Positions 34,101 to 57,653 of a DNA stretch of 64,000 nucleotides are shown piece by piece; position 1 is the stretch's first letter, and each line of letters opens with the position of its first letter. A program made the position numbers and the translations under genes. The stretch comes from Oncomelania hupensis. Lineage: Eukaryota > Mollusca > Gastropoda > Littorinimorpha > Pomatiopsidae. The notes under the pieces are model-generated. The model was not told the origin of the DNA. It did no database searches and was given only the letters and a program-made list of their open reading frames with translations. Where the stretch lies: NCBI GenBank assembly GCA_036898135.1, contig CM072512.1, positions 12,698,312 through 12,762,311 of the forward strand, written 5' to 3'.

Positions 34101-35160
34101 AAAGGCTTTACAAACATCACATGCCATATGTTAGCATTGAAGGGATTACAAACGTAACATGCTATATGTGGCTAGCATTCAAATGGTTACATCCACTCTC
34201 GAGTATGCCGCAGTGGTGTGAGATCCTTACCTCCCACAAGACATCGACAAGCTGGAACGCATCCAACGCCAGGCTGCACGGTTCATTATGAGAGACTACA
34301 GATCCCGGGACCCAGGATGCATTGGCAGGATGCTTCACGAGCTCCACCTCCCACTACTTGCAAAACGGCGCCAACAACTCAGGCTGACCATGCTCTACAA
34401 GATAACCAGAGGACTAGTTACTGCTCTCCCTCCCAACACCTTCCTTACTGCTGCCAAGAACAAACGGAAAATCCGCCCCACCACCTTTAAAGGATATGAC
34501 ACACAGAACATCATAGAGAGGCAGATAAACAACAACAACAACAACACATGCTTTATTTTACCACCCTCATCATCAGATCTCTACAGAAACTCCTTCTTCG
34601 TAAAAACAGTAGTGGAATGGAATAGCCTTCCCGATGACATCATCAACCTGTCCTCACCTAGCTCCTTCTCCTCTGCAATCGGGAGGTACAGGGATGCTGA
34701 CAAGATCTTATAGAGTCAACATAATAGAACAGTGGTTTTAAACTTTTAATTGTACATACATATCACCAGGCTTCCACAAGAGGAGCCCTTTTAAGAATAT
34801 AACTAAATAAAATCTAACTAAAATAGGCAATATGAAGTTAGTACAAAAAGAACTATGAGTATGAAGCATAATTTAATTTTTTTTTAAAATCAAATTAATT
34901 AGCGCGCACACACCACCACCACGTTAATAGCCATCTATGGCTCCTGTGGTGTTTTCTGCCAACAACATCATCGGCAGTATCAAGATCCAGATGCGTCACA
35001 TGCCTTCATAGTGTACGCTTTCAAGCGATTACAAACATCACATACCATAAATTTTGTTAGTTTTCAAGGAGTTACAAACATCACATGCCATAGGTGGTTA
35101 GCATTCGGGTGGTCAAATGGTTACAAGCGTCACAAGCCATAATAGTGTAATCATTCAATG
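34099..35160. repeat. Minisatellite (GGTTACAAACATCACATGCC) split by a LINE
   Basis: Units near 34099, 34140 and 34180 and again at 35018, 35065, 35105 and 35130 share GTTACAAACATCACATGCC-ATA. The LINE 3' end at about 34190-34900 lies between them. Confidence 0.55.
34190..34713 (+). pseudogene. LINE reverse transcriptase C-terminal fragment (CR1-like)
   Basis: In frame from STLEYAAVV to the natural end GRYRDADKIL. Family marks are EYAAVVxDPYLPQDIDKLER, RQAARFIMRDYRS, and the terminal FFVKTVVEWNSLPDDII. The conserved Trp of VVWDP is changed to TGA (34228-34230). Otherwise the frame is open to the stop at 34713. It is a 5'-truncated copy lacking the catalytic core. Confidence 0.75.
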
Positions 35161-35876
35161 GGTTAGTTAGTTAGTTATTCATTGCTTAAAGGGGTCCAGC
35201 GGACTGCAAAGAGCCGAATCAGGACCACAAAACCAAGACCACAACTTCGCTGAAAGAGGACTCACCCCTGATCCGCATAAAAGATCTGCCGAAACAACCC
35301 TAGTGGTAACACTGAAGGCACCCCACCAGCCGGTCACTTTATAATAAAGACATCCCACGCAGGGGACGCTGAGGCTATACTCTAATTTATCGAACCCCCG
35401 TTTACAAAAACAAAATAGAATACAAACATTATAAAATATCAACAAAACACATACAAATACATTTCCTACATTGCCAAATTGAAATAATAATATCATAGGA
35501 AGCCCCAGTGATCACCTGGCAGAAAGCGTCCAATATTCCCAAGCTGTTCCAACAGACTTCACACACAAATGGGGAGTTTTGTCCCAGAAGAGTTTTTAAG
35601 AAAAAAGGTAGGTGACTGGTCTAGCAAAGAAGATGATAGTATAGTAGATTGATAGAACAAAATAGGAATGAGTAAGAACAAAGGAGAAAGACAGCGACAA
35701 TGGGAATTTAAAGCACTAAATTTCCAGAAAGTGGGGATACTATTTATACTGAAACCCCCAGCACCCCAAAGGGGGGATGAAAGAACAAACGAGAATGACA
35801 GAAATAGTGGTAATTTAAAGCACTAAATTTCCACAAAGTGGGGATACTATTTATACCCTCGGTACACCCATGGGGG
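35160..35876 (-). mobile_element. DR-A retroposon copy plus duplicated leader end
   Basis: Full-length copy with a (AACT)n-type tail at 35160-35175 and leader end at about 35778. A second partial leader segment follows (35779-35876), repeating GGTAATTTAAAGCACTAAAT. Confidence 0.7.
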
Positions 35877-35944
35877 AATTTCATTTATGACAATAATTTA
35901 AAATTAGCAGTCGTTAAAGATTTCATTCAGATAGGCCTAAAAGT

Positions 35945-36035
35945 AATTCCTATCCTATCATGTAACTCGAAGGTCGTTGGGGCACCACAGATGATCGTTT
36001 TACCAGTGTACTCCATCTTTCTCTGTCCTCAGCAA
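35945..36035 (-). mobile_element. RTE-like LINE extreme 3' end
   Basis: TCCTATCCTATCATGTAACT followed by GTTGGGGCACCACAGATGAT is the tail plus 3' UTR of the RTE family, truncated to about 90 bp. Confidence 0.7.
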
Positions 36036-36139
36036 TTCTCAGTCCTCAGCAAAAAGTAATTATCAGTGTTAAAAAGCACAAACAAATGCAGGTTCAACAA
36101 ATCAGTGGAGAAAGAATATAAAATCTAATCACACTGACA

Positions 36140-36625
36140 GAGTTAGTTAGTTATTCATTGTTTGTACTATAGGGTCCAGCGGACTGCAAAATTCAAATCA
36201 TGACCACAAAATAAGGACCATAACTTGTTTCCAAGAGGACTCACCCCCGATTCATATAAAAGATCTGCTGGAAACAACTCTAATGGTAACACTGAAGGCA
36301 GTCCACCAGCCTTGAAAGAAGACTCACCTCCGATTCATATAAAAGATCTGCTGAACAACGGTAACGCTGAAGGCGGTCACTTTACAATAAAGGCATCCCA
36401 AGCAGGGGACGCTTAGGCTATAATCTAATTTATCGAACCCCACATTTACAAAGGGAAAATAGAATATAAACATCATTATAAAATGTTAATGAAACACGTA
36501 CATATAAAATGCTTACATTGCTAAATAATAATACCATAGAAAGCCCTAATGACCATTTGGCAGAAAGCGTCCAATAACCACAACCTCACCCAACAGACCT
36601 AATACACAAATGAGTTGTGGGAGAG
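36140..36625 (-). mobile_element. DR-A retroposon copy, rearranged
   Basis: Diverged copy with an internal short duplication (the word ATATAAAAGATCTGCTG appears twice, near 36255 and 36338) and no leader end. Confidence 0.6.
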
Positions 36626-36807
36626 TTTTCACTGACAGCGTGAGTAAAAGTTTAAAATCTACAAATATCGCACATTCAACACATCTTTATTACCACAGGA
36701 ATGGAAATATTGTACAAGTCTCATCACATTATGTTATATAATGGCTCCACACATCAAGACAGTTATAATGAACAATAATAAGACACAGACTAATATAAGA
36801 GGTTCAG

Positions 36808-38569
36808 TGTCACAGGGCAGCCTGTGATGAAACCGGGTAGAAAGTGTGGGTGGAGAGTTAATGAGTTGGGGTAGTAACTGCGCGCTGTCGTATGGTTGGT
36901 TATGCGTGGAAAGCGTGATTTTGAACAGCAGAATTCGGCCAGCCAGTTTTGGAATGTGTTCACTGTAGTCAGAACACGTTTTGCAGAGTAACGGGGAAGA
37001 CCTGTGGTCTTGTGTCTCTGGGTATTTTGTTCTGGAAGTAAGGTTGGGACAGTTGTTAACGTAAATGATAACTGGTTCTAAAAGAAAACCTAGTGGGAAA
37101 TGTTACAGTTGAGGTAACAAGCTCAAGGAAGTGTAGAGCAAATAACTAAGTTTGTGTGTTGTGGTAAGTTAGTGTAGAGGTGGTCCACTAACAGGAATTA
37201 CTACGCACTGGATACCTTACTTGGAGTACTGTGTAGGCGAGCAGTGGAAAGGGCTAGCTACAGGTACTTTACATTCGAGCCGTGTGGGTAAGTGTGATGG
37301 TGATCTTCCTTTACTGTGCTAATGACCGATGGCCGGCTGTTGGGGTGTTGAACGATAGCTGTGCGTGAGGCTGGGGGAAGGATGGTTGCACTGGGGAGTG
37401 GCAGACGAAAGGCAGAGTGCGACTGAAGGAGGGAGAATGAGGGTGAAGAGTGGTGAAGGTAGGATGGAAGTGGTTGCTGTTGTTGAGGTTGCGGTTGCTC
37501 AAGATGAATAATGTGTTGATGATTACATGTATTCATTTGCAGCATTGTTCATTTCATGCATTCATAATGTCATTTAGTTTTTGAATTATGTGTTTGATTA
37601 CGAGAGACAGTAATGGTAGTCAAGGGAAGTGAAGTGGACAGCAGTGGCGCTTCCTCAAGATACAGGAATTAGTTAGTGTAGTAAGGGGGGAAGAGTGTGA
37701 GGAGGGAGGGGGACAGAATCGGGTGGACATGACATTAACAATAAGACAAGCATGTTGCAGGTTCGAAAGTTCGTTGTTCGAGGGTCTTCGAAGTTCGTCG
37801 AAATCATCAGCTCGACACGGAGTAACGTTGACCAGCGTCGCGCGACAACGACGACGACATTTGGTCGTGTGGACCCAGCATCATCATCACCACCCGTTCG
37901 TCCTCGTCCGTGTTGGTGTGTACATCTTCATTGTTCCACAGCCCCACCTTTTCCGCGGTGGTTGTGACGTCTGTGTATGGAACCTGGCCTCGACGTCACA
38001 GTGTTAGCCGACTGGAGGAGTTAGGCTGGGAGGCGTCGACGGTGGCAGGGCTGCCGCAACTACAGCGTCATCATCATCATCATCATCATCATCATCGTCA
38101 GCGGCGGGAGGGAGTGGCGACACCACTACGCCTGGATTACATAGCGACAGTCCGGTGACAGTCACGAGGAGGGGCAGCTACTTTCGGAGACATCAACGGG
38201 GACGCCTTACTATCAGGTCGGCTTATTCTTTGTTGTCCCCCTCTTGATACTCGACCCCCCCTGTGTTCGGACATTTGCAGTGCACAGTCGTTACTTAGAC
38301 GTGGTTGATTAGCAACCCTCGTTCATCTGGCATTCCATTTCATTGTTCATTGACCCATTGATTGTTCCATCACCATTTCTCGTTTCATGTGTAAATGTTG
38401 TATGTGTATGAGTGTGTGGTATGAATGAATAAATAGCTTGAAAGTTGTATATATATTCGTTGTGTTTTCATCACTTCCGTCTGCGGGTAATCGTCATTCC
38501 TTCTGGGTTGTCTGCGTGTGGAAGTTGTCTGTTTGTGGCGTCTGCCCGGAGAGAGTCGTGGCGGTGACA
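36808..38569 (+). repeat. 5' LTR
   Basis: 1762 bp, TG...CA bounded. It contains a (CAT)n run near 38068-38096 and ATGAATAAATAG near 38424 as a likely poly(A) signal. Open frames inside it (both strands) also appear in the 3' LTR and have no recognisable domain. Confidence 0.95.
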
Positions 38570-38571
38570 TA

Positions 38572-38589
38572 TGGTGGAGATGCAGGGTA
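38572..38589 (+). promoter_or_regulatory. Candidate primer binding site
   Basis: TGGTGGAGATGCAGGG lies 2 bp after the 5' LTR, the usual place and TGG start for a tRNA primer site. The matching tRNA was not identified. Confidence 0.5.
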
Positions 38590-38953
38590 TGTGTGAGTGT
38601 GCCCAGACGTGAAGTTGTCTCGTAATTGTCCTGTGGTGTCCGAGTGTGTGAGGCGTGATTCGGTGAGAGTGTGCACCCCAGCGGGTGGTTGGAGGGAGTC
38701 AGGTCGCTGTTTGGCGAGGGCTCACAGCCGGCCTGGGTTCGACCACACGTGAGGGAAGGGGGCCGTTGCACTCTCCATCCGGTTCGCTACCTCGCGGGCC
38801 AGTTTCCACTGTTTGAGTGGGAGGAGGTGGGTGATAGAGAGGGATGATAGTTTAGTTAGGTAGTTGGTATCTAGGGCTAGGCTAGGTTAGGTAAGGTTTG
38901 CAGGGATTGTTGACTTGTTGTTGGTGTTGTTGTTGCTTTCCTTTTTAAGCAGG

Positions 38954-40348
38954 ATGGCATCGATCGAGGAGGCTGAAGAAGTGTCACCGATCGCGGCTCG
39001 TACGCGTTCTCGCGTGGGTGTCACGATGGACGAGCGCACGGCGGCAGCAGCTGATACGGGAGTCACCGACCTTCTGCGGACGAGCGACGGAGATCGCCGG
39101 TCAGGTCATCGCGTCGTGGGTCAGTGGACGAAGGAAGGACAGGACCCAGAGATGCGTACAACAGCAGAGTACGTCGTCGATCTGAGGAACCGGTTGGAGG
39201 ATACCTGCCAACTAGCCCAGGAGCATTTGCGCAAGGCGACAACTAGGTACGCGGCGCAGTTCGACAGGAAGGCCGTGGACAGAACGTTCAAGGCGGGAGA
39301 CAAGGTACTGGTGCTGCTTTCCAGTAAAGCCAACAAGCTCGAGGTGGCGTGGAGGGGACCGTATGCGGTGCTGGAGCGCGTGGGTTCTTGTGACTACCGC
39401 GTCCAAGTCGGCAGGAACAGGAAGTTGTACCACGCCAACTTGCTGAAGCGGTACGTGGAACGCAGAACGGAACCAGAAACGACTGTGGCCGTGGTGATCG
39501 ACCAGGCGGAAACGGAGGGGACGACTGATATCAGCTACCAGGGCACTGTACCACTGATACCACTGCGAGCGAGTGAGGGACCAGGGGACGTCCGGATAGA
39601 CCCGACGCTGTCCGCACTTCATCAGAGCCAACTGCGGGAAGTGTGCCAACGATACGCTAGCCAGTTGACGGATCTACCTCAGCGCACCAACCTGGACGAG
39701 TGCGAAGTGGTGTCGACCGACGACAGCCCTGTGCGTATGCGTCAGCATCCGCTACCATTTTCGCAGATGGAAGTCGCCAAGGGTGAAGTGGAACCGATGC
39801 TGGAGTTGGGGGTTATCGAGTCTTGTACATCGCCGTACGGAGCACCGATCGTGCGGGTAAGGAAGAAGGGAGAGGTCAACAGGAGGGATGACTGTCAGAA
39901 AGCCTTGGATGACGTGAAGAAAGCGCTGACAAGTGAGCCAGTGGTAAAGTTACCGAACCTGGACAAGGAGTTCATCCTGAGGACAGACGCATCTGAGCAA
40001 GGGCTGGGAGCTGCCCTGATGCAAGAAACCGGTGAGGGTGTGCAACCGGTGGGGTTTGCCAGCAAGAAGCTGTTGCCAGCGGAGCGGAATTACTCCACCA
40101 TCGAGAAGGAGTGTTTGGCAGTCGTGTGGGCGGTACAACGGTTTGAACCGTACTTGTTTGGACGGCACTTTTGGCTGGAGACAGACCATCGACCGCTGCA
40201 GTACCTGCAGAGAACGCACCTCAACAGTGCCAGACTCACCCGGTGGGCGATGCAGTTGCAGGCCTATGTCTTCACAGTTCGACCGATTCCAGGAAGAGAC
40301 AACATCGAAGCGGATTTCCTCAGCAGATCTGACCCTGTGGAAGATTAG
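38954..40348 (+). CDS. Fused, internally deleted pol (integrase C-end / RT N-end / RNase H)
   Basis: One open frame, 464 aa from MASIEEAEEVSP (the frame is open 13 codons further up). Order: an Arg-rich N-terminal ~60 residues, perhaps gag or polyprotein start; the integrase C-terminal region (TAEYVVDLRNRLEDTCQLA, FKAGDKVLVLL, WRGPYAVLERV, YHANLLKRYVER); an RT N-terminal segment (QHPLPFSQMEV, LGVIESCTSPYGAPIV); then RNase H (LRTDASEQGLGAAL, STIEKECLAVVWAV, TDHRPLQYL, GRDNIEADFLSR). The integrase core and RT palm with its catalytic Asp pair are absent. Integrase upstream of RT is the Gmr1-like order, not the usual Gypsy order. RNase H keeps its TDAS, E and TDH residues. Confidence 0.85.
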   Translation: MASIEEAEEVSPIAARTRSRVGVTMDERTAAAADTGVTDLLRTSDGDRRSGHRVVGQWTKEGQDPEMRTTAEYVVDLRNRLEDTCQLAQEHLRKATTRYAAQFDRKAVDRTFKAGDKVLVLLSSKANKLEVAWRGPYAVLERVGSCDYRVQVGRNRKLYHANLLKRYVERRTEPETTVAVVIDQAETEGTTDISYQGTVPLIPLRASEGPGDVRIDPTLSALHQSQLREVCQRYASQLTDLPQRTNLDECEVVSTDDSPVRMRQHPLPFSQMEVAKGEVEPMLELGVIESCTSPYGAPIVRVRKKGEVNRRDDCQKALDDVKKALTSEPVVKLPNLDKEFILRTDASEQGLGAALMQETGEGVQPVGFASKKLLPAERNYSTIEKECLAVVWAVQRFEPYLFGRHFWLETDHRPLQYLQRTHLNSARLTRWAMQLQAYVFTVRPIPGRDNIEADFLSRSDPVED

Positions 40349-40373
40349 GTTTTGAACTCTCCGTAGTTTCGTC

Positions 40374-40387
40374 TTGGGAGGGGGGTG
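40374..40387 (+). promoter_or_regulatory. Polypurine tract
   Basis: TGGGAGGGGGGTG immediately before the 3' LTR is the expected second-strand priming site. Confidence 0.8.
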
Positions 40388-42142
40388 TGTCACAGGGCAG
40401 CCTGTGATGAAACCGGGTAGAAAGTGTGGGTGGAGAGTTAATGAGTTGGGGTAGTAACTGCGCGCTGTCGTATGGTTGGTTATGCGTGGAAAGCGTGATT
40501 TTGAACAGCAGAATTCGGCCAGCCAGTTTTGGAATGTGTTCACTGTAGTCAGAACACGTTTTGCAGAGTAACGGGGAAGACCTGTGGTCTTGTGTCTCTG
40601 GGTATTTTGTTCTGGAAGTAAGTTGGGACAGTTGTTAACGTAAATGATAACTGGTTCTAAAAGAAAACCTAGTGGGAAATGTTACAGTTGAGGTAACAAG
40701 CTCAAGGAAGTGTAGAGCAAATAACTAAGTTTGTGTGTTGTGGTAAGTTAGTGTAGAGGTGGTCCACTTACAGGAATTACTACGCACTGGATACCTTACT
40801 TGGAGTACTGTGTAGGCGAGCAGTGGAAAGGGCTAGCTACAGGTACTTTACATTCGAGCCGTGTGGGTAAGTGTGATGGTGATCTTCCTTTACTGTGCTA
40901 ATGACCGATGGCCGGCTGTTGGGGTGTTGAACGATAGCTGTGCGTGAGGCTGGGGGAAGGATGGTTGCACTGGGGAGTGGCAGACGAAAGGCAGAGTGCG
41001 ACTGAAGGAGGGAGAATGAGGGTGAAGAGTGGTGAAGGTAGGATGGAAGTGGTTGCTGTTGTTGAGGTTGCGGTTGCTCAAGATGAATAATGTGTTGATG
41101 ATTACATGTATTCATTTGCAGCATTGTTCATTTCATGCATTCATAATGTCATTTAGTTTTTGAATTATGTGTTTGATTACGAGAGACAGTAATGGTAGTC
41201 AAGGGAAGTGAAGTGGACAGCAGTGGCGCTTCCTCAAGATACAGGAATTAGTTAGTGTAGTAAGGGGGGAAGAGTGTGAGGAGGGAGGGGGACAGAATCG
41301 GGTGGACATGACATTAACAATAAGACAAGCATGTTGCAGGTTCGAAAGTTCGTTGTTCGAGGGTCTTCGAAGTTCGTCGAAATTATCAGCTCGACACGGA
41401 GTAACGTTGACCAGCGTCGCGCGACAACGACGACGACATTTGGGCGTGTGGACCCAGCATCATCATCACCACCCGTTCGTCCTCGTCCGTGTTGGTGTGT
41501 ACATCTTCATTGTTCCACAGCCCCACCTTTTCCGCGGTGGTTGTGACGTCTGTGTATGGAACCTGGCCTCGACGTCACAGTGTTAGCCGACTGGAGGAGT
41601 TAGGCTGGGAGGCGTCGACGGTGGCAGGGCTGCCGCAACTACAGCGTCATCATCATCATCATCATCATCGTCAGCGGCGGGAGGGAGTGGCGACACCACT
41701 ACGCCTGGATTACATAGCGACAGTTCGGTGACAGTCACGAGGAGGGGCAGCTACTTTCGGAGACATCAACGGGGACGCCTTACTATCAGGTCGGCTTATT
41801 CTTTGTTGTCCCCCTCTTGATACTCGACCCCCCCTGTGTTCGGACATTTGCAGTGCACAGTCGTTACTTAGACGTGGTTGATTAGCAACCCTCGTTCATC
41901 TGGCATTCCATTTCATTGTTCATTGACCCATTGATTGTTCCATCACCATTTCTCGTTTCATGTGTAAATGTTGTATGTGTATGAGTGTGTGGTATGAATG
42001 AATAAATAGCTTGAAAGTTGTATATATATTCGTTGTGTTTTCATCACTTCCGTCTGCGGGTAATCGTCATTCCTTCTGGGTTGTCTGCGTGTGGAAGTTG
42101 TCTGTTTGTGGCGTCTGCCCGGAGAGAGTTGTGGCGGTGACA
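40388..42142 (+). repeat. 3' LTR
   Basis: 1755 bp. Differs from the 5' LTR by five substitutions and two indels that I could see by direct comparison. Confidence 0.95.
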
Positions 42143-42575
42143 TTCAGAAAGCATAGAATCCGTATGCACATCATCCGTACATAATTTAACTATGCATTGA
42201 TTGAGCGAAAGCCTCTTGCAGGTAAAAATATTACAGGTAAGAAGTAGGACTAAAGAATAGGCACTATTATTTCAGTCATAAAAGCCTCGCGCAGTTACAA
42301 CACACTCACGCACTACATTTGCCCACTCATCACTGCAGCCTTGCACTCATCCACACAGAACACATCATAAGCAACTATAACAACGAGATAAAAAAATACC
42401 AAACAGTCCTTGACAAATAAGGTAATACACTCACACTTACAAACACAATAATTATCAATGGACATGTGGGTAGTAAAGTAAAACATACAAGTTTGATTGT
42501 AAAAGCAATTAATCAGATAAAAATAAATGATGGGGTTATTAATTTGAGGGTGGTGAGTTGTCCTGAGCAGAGCCA

Positions 42576-44230
42576 TCAGCGTTTGTTGGTTGAATTGAAA
42601 AGGGTAATTGCAGTAGGGATGAAAGTGGAACTGAAGCGAACTGTTCGGCATTGCATTGTCCTGAGTCGAACCCCGGACGGAAGACATTGGAAGAGGGGGC
42701 ACAGGGGGTGGGTGGGGTCTTTAATGATGCACATGGCCTTGCTCAGGGCCCTTGTTTGGAACAAATCGCAGAGACGGGGGAGATTTCTGCCTACAATCTT
42801 GCTACATGTTCTGGAGATACTGTTAAGAGAATTTTGGTTTTTGAGATTAAGAGACTGATAGAAACAGATGAATGAGAATGTTAACACAGACTCAATGAAA
42901 GCAGTATAGCACTGCTGCAAAATTCTTTGCGACACCATCAGTGAACGCAGTTTGTACAACATATACATCCTCTGTCTGCACTTCTTGAACACTGCCTCAG
43001 CGTTAGCTGTGAACTTTAACTTATCGTCAATGAGAATGCCAAGATATCTATAGGTGTCTACTCTTTCTACCTCTTCTCCCTTTAACAAGAGTGCCGGCAA
43101 ATCTGTCCCATTCCGCCTAAAGTCCACAACCATTTCTTTAGTCTTTTTGACATTCAGTTCAAGATGGTTCCTATCACACCAGTTGACAAAAGAGTTGACA
43201 CTTTGCTCGTAACATGTCACAGAGTCTGAAAGGTCCACAACAGCAGCATCATCAGAAAATTTGATAATATGTGTGTCATCTCTGGAAATTTGGCAGTTGT
43301 TTGTGTAAAGGGTAAAGACAAAGGGGGCTATCACAGTACCCTGTGGCGCACCTGTGTTGATGACCTTGACAGAGGAGATACAGTGGGATGATGCTGCTGC
43401 TGATGATGATGACGATGATGAGGATGATGATGTAGCTGCAACTGCTGCAGATGATAATAGTGATGACGTCGGTGATGACGAAGACGATGATGGTGATGAA
43501 AGTGGCGGAGGGGGGGGGGGGGGGCTTTAATGCACACTGTCTGTGTTCGGTTAGTGAGGAAGTCTGTGACCCAAAGGGTAAGAAAAGGGTTGATGTTCAT
43601 GGTTTGAAGTTTTTGAGCAAGAATATGGGGCTGGATGGTGTTAAAAGCCGATGAAAAATCAGCATAGAGAATGCGGACGTACGCGCCGCCGTCTTCCAGG
43701 TGGGAGTGTGCACGGTGTAACAGAGTTATCACAGCATCCTCAACACCCCTGTTCTGCCTATAGGCGACTGCAAGGGGTCGAGGGACGGCTGTGCTTCCAC
43801 CTTCAGTTTAGACAGTACAAGTCTCTCAAAGCACTTCATCAAGACAGAAGTAAGGGCTATGGGCCTATAATCATTCAGGGTAGAGGGGCTGGACCTTTTT
43901 GGAACGGGACAGATCGTTGCCTCTTTCCACGATTGCGGTACCACATGAGTTTGTAGTGACTGATTAAAAATATCGCAGAACACTGGGGCGAGTTCGTCGC
44001 CGCAGGCCTTGACAAGCCTACCATCAATGCCATCAGGCCCGGAGGCTTTCCTTGGGTTGACTTTCCTGAACACTTTGGCCACCTCCCTCTCTTCCACTAA
44101 AGGGGTCTCGGCACTTGCAAGGCCTGTCGCAACAGCATCAACCACCTCCTTCCTCTCTCTAGAAAAGTCGTGGGAATCAAAACGACAATAGAAACTATTT
44201 AAATCTTCAGCAAATTATTTTCTCTCTACT
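42576..44230 (-). pseudogene. LINE reverse transcriptase, three frames
   Basis: Fragments at 44145-43729 (finger), 43732-43331 (palm start, running into the repeat) and 43400-42576 (catalytic FSDD to C-terminus). The finger-to-palm transition is a +1/-1 shift near 43730. The second shift is inside the microsatellite (43388-43527). The catalytic Asp residues of DFSSAFN and FSDDAA are present. Confidence 0.8.
43388..43527. repeat. (GAT)n plus G17-type run inside the LINE RT
   Basis: GATGATGATGATGACGATGA-type sequence and a run of G at about 43510-43526 separate the palm strand TVCIK from the following SSVKVINTGAPQG. The reading frame differs on each side. Confidence 0.85.
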
Positions 44231-44324
44231 GTTGTCCTGCCATCATCCTTTTCCCTCACCTTCCCTTTCCCCGCTAGTTCCTTTATCCCCCCATAATAAT
44301 CTGTACATATCCACTTGTGTTGAT

Positions 44325-45190
44325 TCAAACCACCAGACAAAGTGAATTTTTTATTAGAAATGTCTAACACATGATTTTTCTCTCCTGCATGTGTAAGCTT
44401 GTGTCTCTTCACATGGACAGCCTGAGTGAAAGCTTTATTACAAACATACACATGATTTTTCTCTCCTGTATGCATAAGCTTATGAACATTCAAATGAATA
44501 GCCTGAGTGAAGGTTTTACTACAAACATCACACAAACATTTATTCTCCCCTGCCTGTGAAAGTTTATGACACTTGAAAGTGTTGCCCAAAGTGAAGGTTT
44601 TATTAAAAAACACCACGCACATAATTTTTCTCTCACTTCATGAACGTTAATTTGTGTTTCTTCACATTGCTAGACAAGATGAAAGATTTATTACATCACG
44701 CACATGATTTTTCTCTCGCTTTATGAACCGTTAATTTGAGTTTCTTTACATTGCTACAAAAGATGAAAGCTTTCTTACAAACATCACACATACATGATTT
44801 TTCTCTTCTGAATCTGTAGGTTAATGCCCCTTCAAATGAATAGTCTGAGTAAAAGCGTAATTACAAACATCACAAACATGATTTTTTTCTCCTATATCAT
44901 AATATGTGGAAGTTTATGTTTATGCTCCTTCAACTGGTAAGCCTGACAGAATGCTTTCTTACAAAGCTCACACAAAGTTCTTCTCTTTTGTATGTTTAAG
45001 TTTATGCAGCTTCAAACCGTTTGCCAAAGTAAAGGCTTTGTTACAAATACTACACACATGATTTTTCTATCCCGTATGTGTAAGCTTATGTATCTTCAAA
45101 TAGCGAACCAGAGTGAAAGCTTTATTACAAACAAAACCCACAATTTTTCTCTCCTGTATGAATAATCTTATGCGCCACTGATGTTGTGTA
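44325..45190 (-). pseudogene. Degenerate C2H2 zinc-finger array (about 10 fingers)
   Basis: Minus strand repeats HTGEKNHVCxVCNKAFTxxxxLKxHKL about ten times. The clearest run is 44622-44325 (LCDVCSKTFTQAIHLNVHKL, HTGEKNHVYVCNKAFTQAVH). Many fingers have lost a zinc ligand, and stops or frameshifts occur throughout 44640-45180. The linker HTGEKN is typical of DNA-binding Kruppel-type fingers. It starts about 100 bp after the stop of the RAG1-like gene on the same strand, and its far end is replaced by LINE sequence. It may be a dead alternative 3' exon of that gene or an independent relic. Confidence 0.8.
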
Positions 45191-45293
45191 ACTGTCCCAA
45201 CCCAGCTGTTTTTAGAATCTCATTCCTTTTCTGCTATGTTGTGTGTTTGAGCTCTGTGCTTTGTTGTTTAATTAATTATGCTTCAGTGGGACA

Positions 45294-57653
<12,360 letters not shown>

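Larger units (their letters stand above)
36808..42142 (+). mobile_element. Young Gypsy-type LTR retrotransposon, internally deleted
   Basis: Two nearly identical LTRs (36808-38569 and 40388-42142) begin TGTCACAGGGCAGCC and end GGCGGTGACA. TTCAG flanks both outer ends (36803-36807 and 42143-42147), a 5-bp target duplication. A G-rich polypurine tract (GGGAGGGGGGTG) precedes the 3' LTR and a TGG-starting candidate primer site follows the 5' LTR. The interior is only 1.8 kb and holds one fused pol frame. The LTRs differ by five substitutions, a 1-bp indel and a 6-bp (CAT)n indel, so the insertion is recent. Protease, integrase core and the reverse transcriptase centre are missing, so it cannot move by itself. 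Confidence 0.95.
42300..44320 (-). mobile_element. LINE (Rex1/CR1-like), 5'-truncated, microsatellite in RT
   Basis: Minus strand carries, in order, AEDLNSFYCRFD (linker), VNPRKASGPDGIDGRLV, NDYRPIALTSVLMKC, ADFSSAFNTIQPH, then a (GAT)n/G-run tract, then GAPQGTVIAPF, FSDDAAVVDL, NWCDRNHLELNVKKTKEM and the thumb to FIPTAITLFNSTNKR. The endonuclease is missing. The 5' border is within about 44320, where it meets the zinc-finger array. The 3' UTR runs to roughly 42300 without a clear tail. Same family as 20880-22399. Confidence 0.8.

Noticed and set aside
36808..38569. Paired 60-95-codon frames duplicated at 37258/40837, 37723/41302 and similar
   Set aside because: They are identical because they lie in the two LTRs. 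No domain, and low-complexity His/Pro/Gln tracts.
38385..38771. Thr/His-rich minus-strand frame over the LTR/primer-site junction
   Set aside because: Overlaps the LTR and untranslated leader, with no conserved motif.
39212..39649. Minus-strand frames opposite the LTR element pol
   Set aside because: Antisense shadows of a domain-bearing frame.
42466..42858. Plus-strand frames opposite the LINE 3' end
   Set aside because: Shadows of the minus-strand reverse transcriptase reading.
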